Source: Thiocapsa bogorovii (GTDB lineage Bacteria; Pseudomonadota; Gammaproteobacteria; Chromatiales; Chromatiaceae). From it: a stretch of DNA of 64,000 nt. The DNA lies in the NCBI RefSeq assembly GCF_021228795.1, contig NZ_CP089309.1, positions 372,001 through 436,000 of the forward strand, written 5' to 3'. Positions 60,448 through 64,000 of this stretch are shown here, one piece after another. The notes under the pieces are model-generated. The model was not told the DNA's origin. It did no database searches and saw only the letters and a list, made by a program, of their open reading frames with translations. Both the position numbers and the translations under genes were made by a program. Positions within the stretch are counted from its first letter, which is position 1. Every line of letters starts with the position of its first letter.

Positions 60448-60993
60448 TCAATACGCGATCGGCTGAAAATCCGCCGGAACATCGAGCTCGAAAACCTGAT
60501 CATGGATGCGGGCCACATAGAAGCCTTCGCGCAGCGCCCGCTCGCGCAGCTCGGCCGAAAGATCGACGGCGGCGAGGATGCCGTAGAGCCGTTTGTCGCC
60601 ATGCTCGGGGAAAAATTGCCGAAAACGCGTCAGCAACGCCTTCATTTGGGCGATCGACTCCTCGCGCGCGTGGCTCTTCACCTCCACCACGTAAGCCGCA
60701 TTGATCGGACCGTTGGCATAAGAAAGCACATCGATTTCAAGGTGCCGGCCGTCTTTGGTGACGCGCACGCTGGGGCTGACCACCTCCATGCCGAAGCGCG
60801 TGCGCAGGATGTTTTCCATCGAGGGCAAGGCCAGACCTTCGGTGGAGCTGCCGAATTTCTCGCCTAAGCCGCCAATCTGCTTGCCGAGCTCTCTGATCTG
60901 ATGATCGGTGTCTTTCATGCGGCGATCGGTCTCCTGCTGCGATTGAGTCAACTCCCGCAACAAGCTCCAAACCTCCTCTGGCGTCGTCGCCAT
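60448..60993 (-). CDS. DUF3782-like protein with PD-(D/E)xK nuclease fold
   Basis: 181 residues. A coiled-coil N-terminus (LTQSQQETDRRMKDTDHQI) is followed by a small nuclease-like domain with LEIDVLSY and VVEVKSHA, the D...ExK core. Such proteins are frequent, in many paralogues, in cyanobacteria and purple sulfur bacteria; the function is unknown. The catalytic residues look intact. Confidence 0.7.
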   Translation of the reverse strand: MATTPEEVWSLLRELTQSQQETDRRMKDTDHQIRELGKQIGGLGEKFGSSTEGLALPSMENILRTRFGMEVVSPSVRVTKDGRHLEIDVLSYANGPINAAYVVEVKSHAREESIAQMKALLTRFRQFFPEHGDKRLYGILAAVDLSAELRERALREGFYVARIHDQVFELDVPADFQPIAY

Positions 60994-61064
60994 GATCAGT
61001 GCCCTCGCGTCGATGCGGCGATGAAAACTCGGAACTGCGCTCCGCGGACCTCGCCGCTTGGGGC

Positions 61065-61098
61065 GGCGCGGGAGGCGCGGGAGGCGCGGGAGGCGCGG
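61065..61098. repeat. Short 9 bp tandem repeat
   Basis: GGCGCGGGA is repeated three times in full and once in part. It lies between two minus-strand genes, in non-coding DNA. Confidence 0.7.
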
Positions 61099-61128
61099 CC
61101 CCGAGACCGCAACCCGCTGCGATCGTGG

Positions 61129-62295
61129 TCAAGACGAGTGCTCGAGCTCGCTTTCCGACTCCCGTCCATTGATATAGCCTAGCAGGATCAAACAAAGATC
61201 CCGATGCTCGCCGAACCCACGACGCAAATTAGCCAGGAATAAGGTGTTGTCGTCCTTGGCCATCAACAGCAGCAGTAAGTCCAGCATCGCGAGATCCTCT
61301 TCGGCGTCGATCCAAGCCCAAGCGCGCTCGGTCAGGGTGATGCCGGCACCATTGATCATCTCGATGAGCCTACGATGACGTTTTTGCACATCGGACTGCA
61401 TCGCGTCATCCAACTGAGCACGCCATGACGCCCAGGTTGACGCAATCGCCGTCCCAAGTTGACTCAACATCGCCTCCTGCACGGTCGAGAGCACATCACC
61501 GGGCCGATATCGCACGAAGGACTCTCCGTCGCCGGTTTCCACGTCCCGCTCTGAAGCCCGGGTGGTCCGTTCGGCCCATTGCCCGAGTCCTCGCAGATCC
61601 TGCGCCAGTGCAGCAGTCTCACGGTCGATGACCTGCGCACAGGTTTCGGCATCATCGGGAAAGTGCTGCCGCAAACAGGCGATCACGGCATCCGCGCCCA
61701 AGCGGTATCGACAGTTGCGCGCACTCAGGCCGGCCATGTCCAGGAAGGCGTTCCCGAACTGCGAATAGACGCTGGACGAAACGGAGTCAGGCAGGTCCAG
61801 TCGATCGAGTCCGTCGATCGGTTCCGGCTCCCGCGTAAGACCCGTCGCCACCAAAGCGGATGCGAGTTGAGCGGGCGTCCACCGCGGCCCGGCATCATGG
61901 AGACAGGCCGCCTGGATCAATCCGTCGAGATCCTGCGTGCTGTCGATCCAGATTCTGAAGGTTCTTATCACGCCAAGCGTGACATTGCCGTCATACGCAG
62001 CGGCCTCACGCGCCAGCCATTCCACGAGGATGTCCAGTGCGAGCCGCTTGTGCAACACCCTCAGGGCATCCTCGGTGTCGATCACGGTGCCGAGGTAACG
62101 CCCGATCGACTCGACGCTTGGCTCCGGCTCGACCACGGCCGAGCAGAGGCGCTCCGCATCGAACAACAGGGGAAGCGAAGGTCGTATCCCGCAGTGCTCG
62201 GCCAGCATTGCGATGGACTCGACGCATTGGGCTGCGTTGATATCCCCGTTAACCAGGGCCCGTTCCGGGAATCGCCACTCGCACTTCACGCCCAT
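61129..62295 (-). CDS. Hypothetical protein, divergent from the repressor gene
   Basis: About 388 residues, predicted helical, soluble, acidic; no known motif recognised. It is rich in W-containing segments such as WASWRAQLDDAM and AWAWIDAEEDLAML. The start at ATG 62295 touches the start of the XRE/S24 gene on the other strand, so the true start may be internal. Position suggests control by that repressor. The frame is open without interruption and its codon use is like its neighbours. Confidence 0.6.
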   Translation of the reverse strand: MGVKCEWRFPERALVNGDINAAQCVESIAMLAEHCGIRPSLPLLFDAERLCSAVVEPEPSVESIGRYLGTVIDTEDALRVLHKRLALDILVEWLAREAAAYDGNVTLGVIRTFRIWIDSTQDLDGLIQAACLHDAGPRWTPAQLASALVATGLTREPEPIDGLDRLDLPDSVSSSVYSQFGNAFLDMAGLSARNCRYRLGADAVIACLRQHFPDDAETCAQVIDRETAALAQDLRGLGQWAERTTRASERDVETGDGESFVRYRPGDVLSTVQEAMLSQLGTAIASTWASWRAQLDDAMQSDVQKRHRRLIEMINGAGITLTERAWAWIDAEEDLAMLDLLLLLMAKDDNTLFLANLRRGFGEHRDLCLILLGYINGRESESELEHSS

Positions 62296-62995
62296 GATGA
62301 AGCCGATGGTGAAGGTCGAGGCGGCCGTGCGGGCGCGCGGTGAAACGCTCGCCGCGTTTGCGAGCCGCATCGGTGTTCGAAGTCAGGACATCAACAACTG
62401 GAAGACACGCGGCATTCCCCGAACCAAGCAAAAGCGGGTCGCGGACGCGCTAGGCTGGACATTGGACGACCTCCTGTCCGAGGACGACACCCTGGTGCTC
62501 GAGCCGAGATCGTCGGCGAGTCCCACTCGCCACCCCGAGATCCGCGAAACCGCAACGGGCTATCCGGCGCCAGGCGGTCGATGGCTCCGTTTGCCGCAAC
62601 GTCGGATGACCGTCGATCCGGAAACCGGATCGCTGTCGCTCGATGACACAAGCGCAGGGCCGACCTGTTCGGAGCCATGGGTCGCACGAGCAAAGGTGTG
62701 CACCGAGAATCTCGCGTTGCTCGAAGCCCACGGCGACACCATGGCGCCCCTGATCCGGGATGGCGATCTGCTCGTCGTCGATTTGAACGATCGCGAGATC
62801 GCAGAGGGCGCCGTCTTCGTCGTTCGTTATGGGGGAGCCTTACGATCTCGGCGGATTGACCTGCGCTACGACGGCTCGCTCATCCTGCGCTGCGAAGATC
62901 AGGCCCGCTATCCGGACGAGCTGGTCCCCCGCGCCGATCGCGACCGCCACGTTCAGGTCATCGGCCGTGTTCTGTGGCGCGCCGGCGCCATCTGA
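62294..62995 (+). CDS. XRE/S24-type phage-like repressor with altered catalytic residues
   Basis: 233 residues. The N-terminal helix-turn-helix is TLAAFASRIGVRSQDINNW. The C-terminal LexA/S24 domain has GDTMAPLIRDGDLLVVD, where the nucleophile position usually Ser is Thr149, and RSRRIDL, where the usual Lys is Arg. It keeps the fold but both members of the Ser-Lys dyad are replaced, so RecA-driven self-cleavage is unlikely. Start codons ATG at 62294, 62297 and 62306 are all possible. No other phage gene is adjacent. Confidence 0.8.
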   Translation: MMKPMVKVEAAVRARGETLAAFASRIGVRSQDINNWKTRGIPRTKQKRVADALGWTLDDLLSEDDTLVLEPRSSASPTRHPEIRETATGYPAPGGRWLRLPQRRMTVDPETGSLSLDDTSAGPTCSEPWVARAKVCTENLALLEAHGDTMAPLIRDGDLLVVDLNDREIAEGAVFVVRYGGALRSRRIDLRYDGSLILRCEDQARYPDELVPRADRDRHVQVIGRVLWRAGAI

Positions 62996-63097
62996 GCGCG
63001 AACGGCCAAACAAGTGTCGAATCCGTTAGAACCGCCGCCTTGCCGGCACGTACACCCGGTGGCATAGTCATGGCAAGCGGATCAACAAAATCATCCC

Positions 63098-63556
63098 ATG
63101 AGCTCAAGTGTCGCCCTCTATGACGCCCTGACCAGCGCACCCGACGATCGCGCCCGCGCGCGCGTCATCGCCGAGGCGTTCGAACGTCTCGAAGAGCGTT
63201 ATCCCCATCTCCCGGACCTCGCCACGCAGGGACATGTGCGCGAGTCTGAGTTGCGGCTGCAGAAGGAAATCGAGCAAGTGCGGGCCGGGCTACGCGAGAC
63301 CGAGCTCCGCCTAAAGAAAGACATCGAGCAAGTACGCGCCGAACTCAAGGCGGACATCGAGCAAGTACGCGCCGAGCTCAAGGCGGACATCGAGCAAATC
63401 CGTGCCGATCTACAAACTACCGAGTTGCGTCTGCTCAAGGAGATCGAGCAGGTCCGTGGCGAAATCACCCGCACCAAGCTCGATCTGCTCAAGTGGATCG
63501 TGCCACTGATGCTTGCCCAGGTCGCGGCCATCGCCGCGCTCGTGAAATTACTCTGA
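63098..63556 (+). CDS. Coiled-coil protein with C-terminal membrane anchor (DUF1640-like)
   Basis: 152 residues. The middle is a long coiled coil built of near-identical 11-residue units (DIEQVRAELKA), followed by one C-terminal membrane helix (WIVPLMLAQVAAIAALV). This is the layout of the DUF1640/CCDC90 family. Two units are encoded by 33 bp direct DNA repeats at 63320-63385. The function is unknown. Confidence 0.75.
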   Translation: MSSSVALYDALTSAPDDRARARVIAEAFERLEERYPHLPDLATQGHVRESELRLQKEIEQVRAGLRETELRLKKDIEQVRAELKADIEQVRAELKADIEQIRADLQTTELRLLKEIEQVRGEITRTKLDLLKWIVPLMLAQVAAIAALVKLL

Positions 63557-64000
63557 TCCGCGCCAAGGACGCGGGTCTCGCCGAGATCACGTACCTGAGA
63601 AGCCGGCTCAGGCCAGCGGTCAAAGCCAGTATCGCTGACCGAAACGCTCCCCGGCCCGGTGGTCGAGGTACAGATCCATCCTTGCTTTTCTTCTGGACAG
63701 GCCGCTTTTGGACCCGACCGAGACTCGGCGATCGCGATCCGATCGCCCGCGTCCCGGTCAGACACAATGTCGATGCTCGCGCAGCAGATCGCGGTCGCCA
63801 CCCCCGTCGTGATCCTGCTCCGAAAGGCATCCCCTCGCGCCACCGATCGGCGGCGTCACGGCTCTTCCGATGTAGGGTGCGCCGAGGGAACCGCACCGAT
63901 GTCCGGTCCGATCGTCGCACGGTGCGGTTCGTCCCTCGGCGCACCCTATGCGCTGATCTCGATCGCACCAGACCAGGCCCCGGCCGCGATTGGCGCTTGC
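63557..64000. other. Non-coding right end of the window
   Basis: No gene is supported on either strand. It holds one palindromic intergenic repeat (63873-63948). Confidence 0.5.
63873..63948. repeat. Intergenic palindrome of the TAGGGTGCGCCGAGG type
   Basis: TAGGGTGCGCCGAGGGAACC is mirrored, with a 2-base bulge, by the complement ending CCTCGGCGCACCCTA. Arms of about 26 bases surround a loop of about 21 bases. Confidence 0.65.

Noticed and set aside
61065-61098. Tandem GGCGCGGGA units considered as CRISPR or iterons
   Set aside because: Units are 9 bp without spacers, only three full copies; simple sequence slippage explains them.
63199-63843. Minus-strand frame over the coiled-coil gene and beyond
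   Set aside because: Antisense of the repeat-rich coiled-coil gene; serine/arginine-rich, no motif.

Overview
The window is GC-rich DNA from a gammaproteobacterium. The gene set fits a Chromatiaceae-like purple sulfur bacterium, but no photosynthesis gene is present, so that placement is inference. It encodes osmolyte (NAGGN) synthesis, many c-type cytochromes, fatty-acid cis/trans isomerase, cyclopropane synthase, a TAXI/TRAP importer and an RdgC/RadA/RecN repair set. NAGGN synthesis and LrgAB suggest a salt-exposed lifestyle.

Layout. (1) 1-582: the 3' end of an EF-G paralogue. (2) 835-14651: a 13.8 kb defence island. It lies between two near-identical 56-58 bp repeats, each made of a terminator hairpin plus the last bases of an initiator tRNA; the intact tRNA-fMet is at 14639-14715. 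On the minus strand the island carries a decaying type I restriction-modification operon (hsdM, hsdS, hsdR). A GmrSD-like DUF262 gene is translationally coupled to hsdS. The island also holds a Fic gene with a 63-residue partner, a lone Xre/MbcA/ParS antitoxin and a broken SprT-like peptidase. hsdM is split by an IS1380-family element with a 5 bp target duplication. A ~310 bp element without target duplication sits once in hsdM and once in the IS1380 transposase. (3) 14.8-22 kb: cytochromes, a lipocalin-like protein, an M48 peptidase and cti. (4) 22-28.8 kb: hrcA-grpE-dnaK-dnaJ-dapB behind a promoter with a perfect CIRCE operator. (5) 28.8-34.6 kb: nadK-recN, an IS110-family element and a nucleotide-sugar epimerase. 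(6) 34.9-47.5 kb: esterase, rdgC, CorC-like protein, radA, cfa, an FAD reductase, DUF808, phosphatase, ferritin-like, Nudix and dioxygenase genes. (7) 47.6-51.4 kb: TRAP permease, universal stress protein and TAXI binding protein. (8) 51.9-57.7 kb: a compact minus-strand run asnO-ngg-M42 peptidase-lrgA-lrgB. (9) 58-64 kb: folE, a DAHP synthase, a nuclease-fold protein, a phage-type repressor divergent from an unknown gene, and a coiled-coil membrane protein.

A family of interspersed palindromic repeats punctuates the chromosome from 15.4 kb onward and is absent from the island. It has two modules of constant length, 84 bp and 86 bp. They occur alone or paired in a fixed order, and they often supply the TAA stop codon of the neighbouring gene. 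The most unusual items are this repeat family, the no-duplication 310 bp element, the tRNA-bounded island and the NAGGN-LrgAB gene run.
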